Source: CAZOMR01 sp964580655
GTDB taxonomy: Bacteria > RBG-13-61-14 > CAZOMR01
Length of the DNA: 22,414 nt
Assembly: GCA_964580655.1 (NCBI GenBank)
Contig: CAZOMR010000019.1
Location: 1 to 22,414, forward strand
Direction: 5' to 3'
Positions 1 through 8,630 of this stretch are shown here, one piece after another (positions within the stretch are counted from its first letter, which is position 1; each line of letters begins with the position of its first letter). The notes under the pieces were generated by a model. That model was not told where the DNA came from and made no database searches. It saw nothing but the letters and a program-made list of their open reading frames with translations. Position numbers and translations under genes: made by a program.

Positions 1-598
1 AGCCAATGTAGGAGCAGGGCTTGGCCTGCCCTCAAAGGGCGCAGCAAGCAGAGCCTCTACGGCCGAGAATGAAAAAAGTCACCATTTATGTCGCACACCC
101 TTTATCAGGCACTGTCAAGCAATCCTGTTGAAATTCAGTTGTAGTTGAAAAGCAGGGGGTCTCCGGAAACTGGAAGAAGTTAAATATAAGTTCTTTGCGA
201 CCCAGGATGGCCTTGACCATTTCCGGTTCTTTGTTTCGCAACTTCAGGGCAAAAACCGCACACTCTATCACCTTCCCCGGATTAGACGCACTCGCACTCG
301 GAAACCCAATACACTTCAACCACACCGCTATCCCCCGAAGGCTCATCCCCTGCCCAAAACCCAGCACCAACTGCCTTTCTTGCCTTTTTACTTATGGAGA
401 TACCCCGTTTTTCTCCCCAACTCAAATTTCAGAATATTTTAGAGTCTCAGGTCCTTTGGAAATTCATGAGCTTGTGCCCCTTTAACCAAGACTGTCATTT
501 CGGCCTGTGGGGACCAAGGCTGAGCCAAGGATAATAGCATGGGCGTGGTCAATATCACCCGCGGATTCTTATGAGGAGCCTAATTTTTCTCCGCCATT
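1..598. other. Intergenic or degenerate region, no intact gene seen
   Basis: About 600 bases downstream of the phosphoribosyltransferase gene. I see no reading frame with recognisable family features, no tRNA and no rRNA. The left edge (16-40) has the pattern AGGGC, 7 bases, GCCCT, 3 bases, AGGGC, so two mutually exclusive 5-bp hairpins can form; no T-run follows them. Positions 86-394 hold an open minus-strand frame discussed separately. No intrinsic terminator with a GC stem and T-tract is evident directly after the phosphoribosyltransferase stop at 599, so where that transcript ends is not visible. Confidence 0.5.
86..391 (-). pseudogene. Possible remnant of a helix-turn-helix (transposase-like) gene
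   Basis: A minus-strand frame, open from just after a TAA at 392-394 to a TAA at 86-88. It has no ATG or Shine-Dalgarno at its 5' end, and the same frame upstream contains further stops (TGA at 422-424). Its first part includes GQGMSLRGIAVWL, which resembles the resolvase/transposase-type helix-turn-helix phrase 'xxGxSxRxIAxxLx'. The rest (KVIECAVFALKL, then VKAILGRKELIFNFF) matches nothing I recognise. The combination of an HTH-like phrase, missing start and nearby stops suggests decayed mobile-element DNA. It could equally be a chance frame; no terminal inverted repeats were found. Confidence 0.25.
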
Positions 599-1123
599 TC
601 ACTTGGGAATGTCTTCCTCTAATTCAGCCCACTCCTCGTTATCTATCTGCCATGGAAAGGTGACCCTCTCCCGGGAATATATGGCGTAGTAATCCGGGGC
701 GTAATCTCCCTGGCGAACCAGTACCGCGGTTGTAATACTATCAGGCCGATGAACCCGGATTTGCCTCAGTGCGGCCCGCATGGTCTCCCCGGTCAAGCTT
801 ATATCATCGAGCAATAGAATCTTCCGGCCTTCCAGGTGTAGGGTCGGGGGAACGATCAACTTGGGCCTCCTGCGCACCACCTTCTCATTGACCCGACGCG
901 AGAACTTTATCGGGAAAAAATCCTTCTGGAGTAACGAGGATACGGTCGCACCAACAATCACGCCTCCCCTCGCTATGCCTACCACGGCATCAGTGTCCAA
1001 TTCGTTCTTGACTCTCCGGGCAATGAGCTGGCAGAGCTTTGAATATTCTTCCCAATCCAGCCTGCGGCCATCCGGGCCATGGTCCCCTGCCCTGGTTTTG
1101 CCCCTGGATTTTCCCTTCATCAT
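599..1123 (-). CDS. Phosphoribosyltransferase family protein (Gpt/HGPRT-like)
   Basis: A 174-residue type I phosphoribosyltransferase. The PRPP-binding signature is the hydrophobic strand plus acidic pair and loop ILLLDDISLTGETM, about residue 102-115; an RGG loop (about 52-54, in GIARGGVIVGA) fits the pyrophosphate-binding position. Such enzymes transfer 5-phosphoribose from PRPP to a purine base, and this short form resembles the hypoxanthine/xanthine-guanine-like group. The substrate cannot be read from sequence, and some relatives have unassigned roles. The chosen start is ATG at 1121-1123, which shares one base with the TGA of the preceding gene (TGATG), indicating translational coupling; TTG at 1124-1126 or the next ATG are alternatives. 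The product is predicted cytosolic. It is the last gene of the LCP-led operon. Confidence 0.8.
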   Translation of the reverse strand: MMKGKSRGKTRAGDHGPDGRRLDWEEYSKLCQLIARRVKNELDTDAVVGIARGGVIVGATVSSLLQKDFFPIKFSRRVNEKVVRRRPKLIVPPTLHLEGRKILLLDDISLTGETMRAALRQIRVHRPDSITTAVLVRQGDYAPDYYAIYSRERVTFPWQIDNEEWAELEEDIPK

Positions 1124-1338
1124 CAAAACCCGGCGCGGCTCTTCGGCTCATCCTGGCAAGGTCCGACAAGGATAATCTTTTCAACCGGCAGGGCGAGCTC
1201 TTCTCCCTGATCATTTTCAAGGATCACCACCTCGCCACTCAACTCTTTAACCTTTGCCTCGAAATAAACATCCTTGGGCATCCCGGCCCGGATGATGCCC
1301 ACCAGCTCGCCCTTCTTTGATTCCAGATAACCCTTCAT
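1123..1338 (-). CDS. Small conserved-looking protein, 71 aa, unknown function
   Basis: A 71-residue soluble protein with alternating hydrophobic and charged residues (GELVGIIRAG, GEVVILENDQG, LPVEKIILVG), suggesting a small all-beta, SH3-like barrel. There is no signal peptide, membrane segment or cysteine cluster. The start is ATG at 1336-1338, because AGGGG lies 8 bases upstream, at the end of the LCP gene. A TTG at 1351-1353 would extend it by five residues and overlap the LCP stop, but it lacks an equally placed ribosome site. Its TGA overlaps the phosphoribosyltransferase ATG, so the two are almost certainly co-translated and may be functionally linked. I do not recognise the family. Confidence 0.65.
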   Translation of the reverse strand: MKGYLESKKGELVGIIRAGMPKDVYFEAKVKELSGEVVILENDQGEELALPVEKIILVGPCQDEPKSRAGF

Positions 1339-1349
1339 AATAAATCCCC

Positions 1350-2753
1350 TCAATGCCTCCGACTCACCCGCTTGCGCTCGGCGGAAGCGATAATCTGATC
1401 AAGACGATGATGCCTGCCCGGGAAAAAATATGATACGTATCCCTCGTCGTCCTCGCCGAAACTCTTGCCGCCAACGCGTCCCGGAACAGTCGCGAAAGTG
1501 ATTTGACCTGTATCGTATTCACGAAACAGATAAGTCAGGTAGCGAACTTCCTCGGAGGTAATGTCAGTATCCACCAGGTTCAGTCCCTGGCGTAACACGG
1601 TATCGAAAACGGCTTGTCCGGCCCACCCCAGGGCGCCCTGCTTTTTGTTCATCCGGTTTGCAAAAGAAAGGTAATCCCTGGCCGTGGCACTAAGGAATGC
1701 CTGCTGGCGTTCTATTCGCTTGAGGTCCCCGCGGTTGAAGGATCGCTTGCGAAGATACCAGAAGAGTTGCTTGTCGCTGTATCCCCGAAAGTTGAACCCG
1801 AGGGAGTGATATATCTTGATCATGTTTTTCATCGAGCGATAATCAAGCGCTATGTAACGATGGATCGGAGCATCCAGGAACCTGCCTATAACCTTTTTGG
1901 CAAAAGGGGCGCGGCCGATGAAGTAAGCTTCGTTGACCTTGCCAAAACCGCGGCCGCGGGACAGATATACCCGCGTGTCCCGGGGAATGGATACCATACT
2001 GATTTTAGATTGAGAGAGGTCAAGCTGTGCGAGCATGATGGTGTCCGAGCGTGCGCGAATTCGTTTTAACCTCTCCAGTGGTATTTCCGCTCCCCTTGCC
2101 AAAATTCCGCGGCGGTCTCGGCGGTCGAGCCCAAGAACCAGGATGTTGAGCTTATCCGGAAAACGCGGCAGGTGGAGTGTTTTTTTAAACATGTGTTCCT
2201 CAGCCGAGTCAGGCCAGGGAGGCGCGGGGATGTCTTCAGGGACAGGAAAGAATTGAGCCGCCACAAAAGAAGGCTCATGGGAAGGCATGGTGACAGACCG
2301 CGGACTTGATGGTAAATCCTCATGCCTGGATTTAGACCGGGATTTCGGCTTCTTTGTTAGCGGTGATGATCTTTTGCGCTTTAAAGAAGAGAAAGCAGGG
2401 CCCTCTTTTTCTCGTTGATTTCCGTTTTTCATCAGACTCAAAGAGAGATAATTGGCGCCCGGGTAGATATGCAGAGAACGCGTTGACATCCTATACCCTG
2501 AAAGTGCCGCTGAGATTCGATGCTGACCGGGTGAAAGCCTGACCGTTACAGGGGCCCTCCTGGATAAAAGCTTTCCGTCAACCTTGACGGAGGCATTACC
2601 CGGACTTGTGCGAATGACCAGCCTGGAATCATGTGCGGATGCCGCGCTCAAGAAGACAAAAAAGAGAACAGGTATGGCCAATGTAACCCGCCATTGCTCT
2701 GCACGGGTGGAACATATAAAGACAGCGCCGAATATTTTCGCGCATGCTTTCAT
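1350..2753 (-). CDS. LCP (LytR-CpsA-Psr) family protein with N-terminal PEGA domain
   Basis: 467 residues. A hydrophobic stretch at about 22-40 ends in SAASA-H and reads as a signal peptide or anchor preceded by a long N-region. Residues about 45-96 form a PEGA domain (TSPGNASVKVDG, then LSPGQHRI and LSGYR). A basic, Pro/Ser-rich linker (about 110-185) leads to the LCP catalytic domain at 202-430. The core motifs are NILVLGLDRR, the RSDTIM strand with D237, SIPRDT (R258, D259) and GDLKRIERQQAFL (around 342-354, with the conserved Arg and Gln pair). LCP proteins transfer polyprenyl-phosphate-linked glycopolymers onto cell-wall or other acceptors outside the membrane. PEGA domains are common in envelope proteins. 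A 5' promoter is visible at 2789-2817. The start ATG has only a weak GGGA upstream; a later start nearer the hydrophobic segment is possible. Confidence 0.8.
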   Translation of the reverse strand: MKACAKIFGAVFICSTRAEQWRVTLAIPVLFFVFLSAASAHDSRLVIRTSPGNASVKVDGKLLSRRAPVTVRLSPGQHRISAALSGYRMSTRSLHIYPGANYLSLSLMKNGNQREKEGPAFSSLKRKRSSPLTKKPKSRSKSRHEDLPSSPRSVTMPSHEPSFVAAQFFPVPEDIPAPPWPDSAEEHMFKKTLHLPRFPDKLNILVLGLDRRDRRGILARGAEIPLERLKRIRARSDTIMLAQLDLSQSKISMVSIPRDTRVYLSRGRGFGKVNEAYFIGRAPFAKKVIGRFLDAPIHRYIALDYRSMKNMIKIYHSLGFNFRGYSDKQLFWYLRKRSFNRGDLKRIERQQAFLSATARDYLSFANRMNKKQGALGWAGQAVFDTVLRQGLNLVDTDITSEEVRYLTYLFREYDTGQITFATVPGRVGGKSFGEDDEGYVSYFFPGRHHRLDQIIASAERKRVSRRH

Positions 2754-2788
2754 CGTATATTCCCGGGACTTGCCGAAGGCAGTTTGTT

Positions 2789-2817
2789 ATTTTATCCGAG
2801 AGCAGGGACAGAGTCAA
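2789..2817 (-). promoter_or_regulatory. Sigma70-like promoter for the LCP operon
   Basis: On the minus strand, -35 TTGACT (2812-2817) and -10 TAAAAT (2789-2794) are separated by 17 bases; each hexamer matches consensus at five of six positions. Transcription would start near 2782, giving a leader of about 30 bases before the LCP gene. A short TGCC-TTC-GGCA hairpin lies at the start of that leader. It sits in the 74-base gap after the FHA gene, so LCP, the 71-aa protein and the phosphoribosyltransferase can be expressed independently of nuo. Confidence 0.65.
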
Positions 2818-2827
2818 ACACGCGTGG

Positions 2828-3502
2828 CTAGGAAGGGATAACCTCCCAGCGCAAGCGTGTTTTTCCCAGAGTGATGGTGTAGTCCGGGTGGATTTCGAGT
2901 TCCTTGACCGGTTTGTTATTGACCAATACCGGTTTTTCCGGAACCAGGGACATGATGAAGGTGTTGTCGTAGAAGTGATCAATTCGGGCATGGCGCAGTT
3001 CCAGTTCCGAGTCATATATCATCAGGTCGCATGTGAGGTTCTTGGGGTCGGAGCGGCCGATTAAAACTTCCGATGGCGCGAGCAAAAACGCGCTTGGTCC
3101 AGAGGCAAGCCTTGCAGAGCATATCTGGCCCTCTCGCTCCACCAGACGAACCTCAAAAGTAACAGCCCTGCCCACGGTGATGCGGTCACGATTGTTGAGT
3201 ATGATCTCCTCGGTTACTGGCTCGTCGTTTCGGGTAGTGCCGTTGGTACTGCCCAGGTCCGCCAGCCTGACCCCGTCGGGTTCAATACGGATCAAAACAT
3301 GTTTGCGGGAGATGCGGTTGTCCTTGATGGGTATCTCGCAAACCTCGTCCCGGCCCAGGAGCATCTGTGTGCCGAAAAGAAGCGTCATAGTTTCATCCTT
3401 CACGGGATGACCGGAACGCTCTTCAAAGACAACCCTGACGCGCAAGGTCTTTCGCTCATCAGACCCGCCGATTGTGGTGCTTATTCTGGTGTGGTCTTCC
3501 AC
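2828..3502 (-). CDS. Tandem FHA-domain protein
   Basis: 224 residues with no membrane segment or signal peptide. A first, canonical forkhead-associated domain spans about 40-120. It has the phosphothreonine-binding residues in place: GR at 50-51, SRKH at 65-68 and STNGT at 85-89. A second FHA-like fold spans about 128-222, with IGRS at 148-151, RHARIDH from 170, VNNKPV at 194-199 and TLGKTRL near the end. It lacks the S-x-x-H and T/S-N-G signatures in full, so it may be structural or bind differently. FHA domains read phosphothreonine and usually act with Ser/Thr kinases; none is in the window. The start is GTG at 3500-3502, 27 bases after the nuoN stop, with only a weak ribosome site. It is probably cotranscribed with nuo. 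Confidence 0.85.
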   Translation of the reverse strand: MEDHTRISTTIGGSDERKTLRVRVVFEERSGHPVKDETMTLLFGTQMLLGRDEVCEIPIKDNRISRKHVLIRIEPDGVRLADLGSTNGTTRNDEPVTEEIILNNRDRITVGRAVTFEVRLVEREGQICSARLASGPSAFLLAPSEVLIGRSDPKNLTCDLMIYDSELELRHARIDHFYDNTFIMSLVPEKPVLVNNKPVKELEIHPDYTITLGKTRLRWEVIPS

Positions 3503-3529
3503 GCTATACTCGTTTCGGCCTTATATGGA

Positions 3530-5041
3530 TTAAACAATCGTAGTGAAAGTCCTCCATATTATCAGGACGAAGTTGTTCGGAAAAATCCCCAGCATCAGAG
3601 TCATTGCCGCGGTAAACAACGCCACTGCGGTCAGGAGTGCACCGCGTTCCTCGCGCGGCTCTGAGAATTGAGCCTCCGGATGCATATACATCAGATAGAT
3701 CACCCTCAGATAATAATAAGCTGAAATCACGCTGTTTACAACCGCGATCACTGTAAGAATATAAAGGCGGCTGTTAATCGCGGCCTGGAACAGATAGAAC
3801 TTGCCGGCGAAGCCTCCCATGGGAGGAACCCCTGCAAGGGACAGCATGAAGATGCTCATCAGCACCGCCCATATAGGCCGGGATACTGAAAGGCCGGCAT
3901 AATCCTCCAGGTATTCACCGCCGCGGTTTTCACGGCCAAGCGCGATGACGATTGCAAAGGCGCCTATGTTCATGAAGATATAGACGAGTAGATAAAACAT
4001 GATGGAATGAGCGGCCGAGTAAGCTCCGTCAATGGATGGTGAAGCGACCACCGCGGTTATTCCTACGAGAAGATAACCGGCATGGGCGATGCTGGAGTAG
4101 GCCAGCATCCGTTTGATATTCCGCTGTGAGATTGCGACAAAGTTGCCCACGGTCATGGTAAGCACTGCGAGAACATAGATCACCTCGTATGTTTGAACCC
4201 ATGCCGGGACAAATGCTGTCAGAAAGATTCTCAAAAGCAGGGCAAAGCCAGCGGCCTTGACGCCGGTGGCCATGTATGCGGTCATAGGGGTAGGTGCCCC
4301 TTCATATACATCCGGCGCCCACATGTGGAATGGAACAGCCGCTATCTTGAACGCGAAACCTACAAGGAAAAGCCCTACGCCAACGAGGGACATGTAATAT
4401 CGGGGTTCGCCGGGATTTAATAAGGCCAGGTTCTGGCTCAGAGTTTGAAAGTCCGTGGCCCCGGTAACGCCGTATAGCAGGGCCATGCCATAAAGCAGGA
4501 ACCCGGTGGCAAATGCCCCGAGAAGAAGGTATTTTAGAGCCGCCTCGTTTGATTTCAGGTTGCGCCGGTCAATCCCGGACAATACATAAACGCATATTGA
4601 CATGGTCTCAAGACCCAGGAACACGATGATCAGGTCGCGCGCACCGGCAAGCAGGCACATTCCAGCCGCCGCGATCAATACGAGAACATAGTATTCGCCC
4701 CGGTTGTAATCCTTGCCCTCAAGATGTGCAAGAGAGAGGGCAACGCTTAGAATCGCGGCGCCCAGAAAGAGGTAATTGAAGAAGATGGAGTAGTTGTCGA
4801 AATAGTAAATGCCGCCAAAGCCAACCCCGACATCTCTGGAAAAATTAGCTCGAATCAAATGAAGCAACATCTGGTTGATGAGAATCACAACAAGCCCCCA
4901 GATGGTGAATCTTCCAAGCCAGTGGGCATATGACCGAGGGAGGTATGCGTCAATGATCAAAATCGCTATGGCGAGCAAGCTGAGAAACAGGGGGGTGGCT
5001 ATCCCTGCCCAGTCATAAAATGTTAATGCTGAAATACTCAT
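3530..5041 (-). CDS. nuoN: NADH-quinone oxidoreductase subunit N
   Basis: 503-residue multi-helix antiporter-like subunit of the complex I membrane arm, close to the usual length. Proton-channel residues are visible: Glu145 in FLGLETMSICVYVL and Lys232 in FAFKIAAVPFHMWAPDVYEG. A further conserved Lys lies in MATGVKAAGFALLLR, and KRMLAYSSIAHAGY marks the second half of the channel. The ATG overlaps the nuoM TGA by four bases (ATGA). It is the last subunit gene of the operon, as in most bacteria. The next gene, the FHA protein, is unrelated to complex I. Confidence 0.97.
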   Translation of the reverse strand: MSISALTFYDWAGIATPLFLSLLAIAILIIDAYLPRSYAHWLGRFTIWGLVVILINQMLLHLIRANFSRDVGVGFGGIYYFDNYSIFFNYLFLGAAILSVALSLAHLEGKDYNRGEYYVLVLIAAAGMCLLAGARDLIIVFLGLETMSICVYVLSGIDRRNLKSNEAALKYLLLGAFATGFLLYGMALLYGVTGATDFQTLSQNLALLNPGEPRYYMSLVGVGLFLVGFAFKIAAVPFHMWAPDVYEGAPTPMTAYMATGVKAAGFALLLRIFLTAFVPAWVQTYEVIYVLAVLTMTVGNFVAISQRNIKRMLAYSSIAHAGYLLVGITAVVASPSIDGAYSAAHSIMFYLLVYIFMNIGAFAIVIALGRENRGGEYLEDYAGLSVSRPIWAVLMSIFMLSLAGVPPMGGFAGKFYLFQAAINSRLYILTVIAVVNSVISAYYYLRVIYLMYMHPEAQFSEPREERGALLTAVALFTAAMTLMLGIFPNNFVLIIWRTFTTIV

Positions 5042-6612
5042 GGCCTGCTTATCTTAGAAACAGCCTGCTTTCCCGGAGCGGTGTTCTCATTCATCGCTGT
5101 CAAGAGAGGCAGTCGTCTCTTCTCTATTTGAGTGACATAGTATTTGACCGTGGCCTCGGTTTTCCCAAGAAAGGTCTTGGGATAAACGCCGATCCAGACA
5201 ATGAAGACCAGCACGATCAAGAGATACACGATCTCCCTTATGTTCAGGTCCTTGAGACCGCGGTTTTCTTCCTTGTCCAGCGGGCCGAACATTACCCGCT
5301 GATACATCCAGAGCATATACACCGCGGCCAGGATCACGCCGATAACCCCGATGCCTGCGTAGAGTTTGGCCCACGGGTGCACTGCATTGTAGGTGCCGAG
5401 CAGGATGAGAAATTCTCCGACAAAACCATTCAGCCCCGGCAGACCTATTGAAGATAGGGTAACTACCATGAACATGATTGCAAACAGCGGCATTACCTTG
5501 CTCAGCCCCCCGAAATCCTTGATCATACGGGTATGGCGTCTCTCGTAGACCACTCCCACAAGCAAAAAGAGAGCGCCTGTGGACAGCCCGTGATTGACCA
5601 TCTGTATAATGGCTCCCTGCACCGACTGGAATGTAAGTGCAAAAAGCCCAAGCATGACAAAGCCCAGGTGAGCCACGCTGGAGAAAGCCACCAGCCTTTT
5701 CACATCAGCCTGGACCATGGAGACGAGAGCGCCATAGATGATGCCTATCAGGGCAAGAATAGAGATAATCGGAACAGCCGCGTAAGCGCCTTCAGGAAAC
5801 AAGGGCATGGCAAAACGGATGAAACCGTATGTTCCCATCTTCAGAAGCACCCCGGCCAGGATCACCGAGCCAGCCGTGGGGGCCTCCACATGTGCATCCG
5901 GAAGCCATGTATGAAACGGGAATATGGGCACCTTGATAGCGAATGCCAGTGCAAATGCCGCGAAGAGCCATACCTGGATGTCCCTGGCTAAGGGGGCGGT
6001 TCTGAACTTCTCCATGATGACGATGAAATCAAAGCTTTCGCAGTATAGATAGACATAGATGATTGCAACCAGCATAAGCACTGAGCCGAACATGGTAAAG
6101 AGAAAGAACTTTACCGCGGCGTAGATCCTCCTTGGACCTCCCCAGACGCCTATCAGGAAATACATTGGGATAAGCATCAGTTCCCAGAAGACATAAAAGA
6201 GAAAAAGGTCCATGGCAAGGAATGCGCCCAGCATTGCTGTCTGAAGGAGCAACATGAAGATATGGTACTCCTTGACGCGCGTCTCGATAGCTGACCAGGA
6301 ACTCAGGATAACCACAGGGCCTAAAAGCCCGGTAAGCATCACCAGCAGGAGACTTATCCCGTCTACCCCCACCTGGTAGCTTATGTGGAACTGCGGTATC
6401 CAATCATAGCGGCTGACGAACTGCATGTAGTGGGTATCAGAGTTAAAGCTGATAAAGAGGTGAATGCAAAGCAGAAAATCCAGGATCATCACGACAAGCG
6501 AAAGTATGCGGATCAGGCGCTTTCTCTCTGCGCTCAGGAAAAACAGCACCGCCATGCCGGCCAGTGGCAGGAAAATGATCAGGCTGAGTATATTTCGATC
6601 AATAAACTGCAA
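5038..6612 (-). CDS. nuoM: NADH-quinone oxidoreductase subunit M
   Basis: 524-residue antiporter-like proton channel subunit. The essential Glu144 is in YVFWELMLIPMYFL, the TM7 Lys227 is in FAIKVPIFPFHTWLPDAHVEAPT (segment 224-246), and Lys258 lies in LLKMGTYGF. KRLVAFSSVAHLGF is the second-half signature. The start is TTG at 6610-6612, preceded by GGAG eight bases upstream and giving the normal N-terminal membrane helix; no ATG of comparable placement exists. It lies 13 bases after the nuoL stop and overlaps nuoN by four bases. Confidence 0.97.
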   Translation of the reverse strand: MQFIDRNILSLIIFLPLAGMAVLFFLSAERKRLIRILSLVVMILDFLLCIHLFISFNSDTHYMQFVSRYDWIPQFHISYQVGVDGISLLLVMLTGLLGPVVILSSWSAIETRVKEYHIFMLLLQTAMLGAFLAMDLFLFYVFWELMLIPMYFLIGVWGGPRRIYAAVKFFLFTMFGSVLMLVAIIYVYLYCESFDFIVIMEKFRTAPLARDIQVWLFAAFALAFAIKVPIFPFHTWLPDAHVEAPTAGSVILAGVLLKMGTYGFIRFAMPLFPEGAYAAVPIISILALIGIIYGALVSMVQADVKRLVAFSSVAHLGFVMLGLFALTFQSVQGAIIQMVNHGLSTGALFLLVGVVYERRHTRMIKDFGGLSKVMPLFAIMFMVVTLSSIGLPGLNGFVGEFLILLGTYNAVHPWAKLYAGIGVIGVILAAVYMLWMYQRVMFGPLDKEENRGLKDLNIREIVYLLIVLVFIVWIGVYPKTFLGKTEATVKYYVTQIEKRRLPLLTAMNENTAPGKQAVSKISRP

Positions 6613-6625
6613 GGCTCATCTCCAT

Positions 6626-8626
6626 TTATCTAAATGCGAAATAAACGATAATAGCCAGGACCCCCAGCATGAAGAAGAAGGCATAAGTCTGGACAACCCC
6701 TGTCTGGAACCTCTTCAAGCCCTCCGCCAAGGTCTTGGTCAATCTCCCCACCCCGTTTACGATCCCGTCCACTATCCAGACATCCGACAGTCTGTATAGT
6801 ATGTAATATGAGATCGCCTTGGTGGGCTCCACTATCATGGCATCATAGATTTCATCCACATAATATTTGTTGAGTGACACCCGATAAAGCCATCCGGCCT
6901 TCTGCGCTAGGAACTCCGGAGTCTTCGGCCGCGAGACATAAAGGTAATAGATAAGTATTATTCCGAGTATAGCTATTCCCACAGAGAGTCCCATCATTCC
7001 CAGTTCAATGGAGTGGCCGTAAACATGCTCTGCGGCTGGAAAGGCATTCATCACCGGCGCAAGCCAGTGCTCAATGAGGTTATGGCCTTTCAATGCAGGG
7101 GAGACCCCGAGGAATCCGACCAGGGCCGCACCGATTGCAAGCAATACAAGAGGGATCGTCATGTTCAAAGGCGATTCCTTGATCTTTCCCCTGTATTGCT
7201 CCTCCACACGGCTCTCACCGTAAAATGTCATGGCAATGAGCCTGCACATATAAATAGCAGTGATCAATGCGGCGATTATTCCAACTATATAAAGGACCTT
7301 GTCCAGATGATATGCGGCGAGAATGGGGTTAGCTGATGCAAAGCTTTGCCACAGGATTTCATCCTTTGAGAAGAAGCCTGCGAATGGCGGAATGCCGATG
7401 ATCGCGAGGGTGGCGACGAGCATGGTCAGGTGGGTCACGGGCATTAGTTTCCTCAAAGCCCCCATTTTCCGCATGTCCTTCTCGGAATGATGAAAAGCGA
7501 CAATCACCGAGCCAGCACAGAGAAAGAGCAGGGCCTTGAAGAATGCGTGTGTAGCAAGGTGAAAAATACCAGCCGCGAACGCTCCGACGCCCATGGCCAG
7601 AAACATGTATCCAAGCTGGCTGACTGTGGAGTAAGCGAGCACTTTCTTGATGTCGTTTTGCGTAAGACCGATGGTGCCGGCATAGAGCGCGGTCAGCCCT
7701 CCCACCACCGCCACCACTGCCAGGGCCATCGGCGACAGGACATAAAGGAAATTCATCCTGCCGATCATATATATGCCGGCTGTGACCATGGTCGCGGCAT
7801 GAATGAGTGCGCTGACAGGGGTGGGACCGGCCATGGCGTCAGGCAACCAGACATAAAGCGGAATCTGCGCGGACTTGCCGATTGCGCCGATAAAGAGGAA
7901 TATCCCGATGAATGTGGCGATGCTGATTCCGGCCAAGGTAATATCCGCAAGTTGTTTCGGGTGTGCCGCGATCCATTCCTGCATCTCGGCAAAACTCACA
8001 GTGTGGAAGACCCAGAAGATAGTGAAGATGCCAATGAGAAACCCGGCATCTCCGATACGGTTGACGATGAAGGCCTTCTTTCCAGCATCGGCATTGTCAT
8101 TGTCCTCATACCAGAAGCCTATAAGGAGGTATGAACAAAGCCCCACGCCCTCCCATCCGATGAACATCATCACGATGTTGTCCGAGGATACAAGTGTCAG
8201 CATGGCGAACATGAACAGATTCATGTATGAGAAGAAGCGGGCATAGGCAGGGTCATGGGCCATGTATCCTGTGGCATAGACATGAATGAGAAACCCGACC
8301 ACGGTCACAACCACGCACATGGTGGCAGAGAGGCGGTCAAACAGGATGCCGAATTCAGCGGTGACGTCCCCGGACTGAAGCCATGTATAGACATGCTGGA
8401 CAAGATATGTGCCCGACTCCTGCTGGCTTAGCAACCAGAAACCATAAATGGCAGATACCATTGAGCCGGCAACGGTCAGGCAGGAGAACCAGTTCACGAA
8501 CCATCGGGGAAGCCGGTCGCGCAACACCACCCAGCCCAGGCCGTTCACGAGGAACCCGAGCAGTGGCAGGGCTGGAATCAGCACCAGCCAGTTGACGGTC
8601 AATGTGCCGGCTAATTCAAATTCCAT
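6626..8626 (-). CDS. nuoL: NADH-quinone oxidoreductase subunit L
   Basis: 666-residue distal antiporter-like subunit with the C-terminal extension that forms the lateral helix along the membrane arm. The channel residues are Glu159 in FIGWEGVGLCSYLLIGFWY and Lys251 in GAIGKSAQIPLYVWLPDAM. The segment GPTPVSALIHAATMVTAG and the phrase KKVLAYSTVSQLGYM are standard for NuoL and separate it from MrpA/hydrogenase homologues together with the neighbouring genes. The start is ATG, four bases after the nuoK stop, with an AGGA just upstream. Confidence 0.97.
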   Translation of the reverse strand: MEFELAGTLTVNWLVLIPALPLLGFLVNGLGWVVLRDRLPRWFVNWFSCLTVAGSMVSAIYGFWLLSQQESGTYLVQHVYTWLQSGDVTAEFGILFDRLSATMCVVVTVVGFLIHVYATGYMAHDPAYARFFSYMNLFMFAMLTLVSSDNIVMMFIGWEGVGLCSYLLIGFWYEDNDNADAGKKAFIVNRIGDAGFLIGIFTIFWVFHTVSFAEMQEWIAAHPKQLADITLAGISIATFIGIFLFIGAIGKSAQIPLYVWLPDAMAGPTPVSALIHAATMVTAGIYMIGRMNFLYVLSPMALAVVAVVGGLTALYAGTIGLTQNDIKKVLAYSTVSQLGYMFLAMGVGAFAAGIFHLATHAFFKALLFLCAGSVIVAFHHSEKDMRKMGALRKLMPVTHLTMLVATLAIIGIPPFAGFFSKDEILWQSFASANPILAAYHLDKVLYIVGIIAALITAIYMCRLIAMTFYGESRVEEQYRGKIKESPLNMTIPLVLLAIGAALVGFLGVSPALKGHNLIEHWLAPVMNAFPAAEHVYGHSIELGMMGLSVGIAILGIILIYYLYVSRPKTPEFLAQKAGWLYRVSLNKYYVDEIYDAMIVEPTKAISYYILYRLSDVWIVDGIVNGVGRLTKTLAEGLKRFQTGVVQTYAFFFMLGVLAIIVYFAFR

Positions 8627-8630
8627 GTTC

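Noticed and set aside
195..485. Plus-strand 96-codon frame in the left edge region
   Set aside because: There is no ribosome site, no family features and biased composition; no support as a gene.
7487..8134. Long plus-strand open frame (215 codons) opposite nuoL
   Set aside because: It is antisense to a well-conserved NuoL region, its product is low-complexity and charged with no family features, and it has no promoter or spacing logic. It is a shadow of codon bias.
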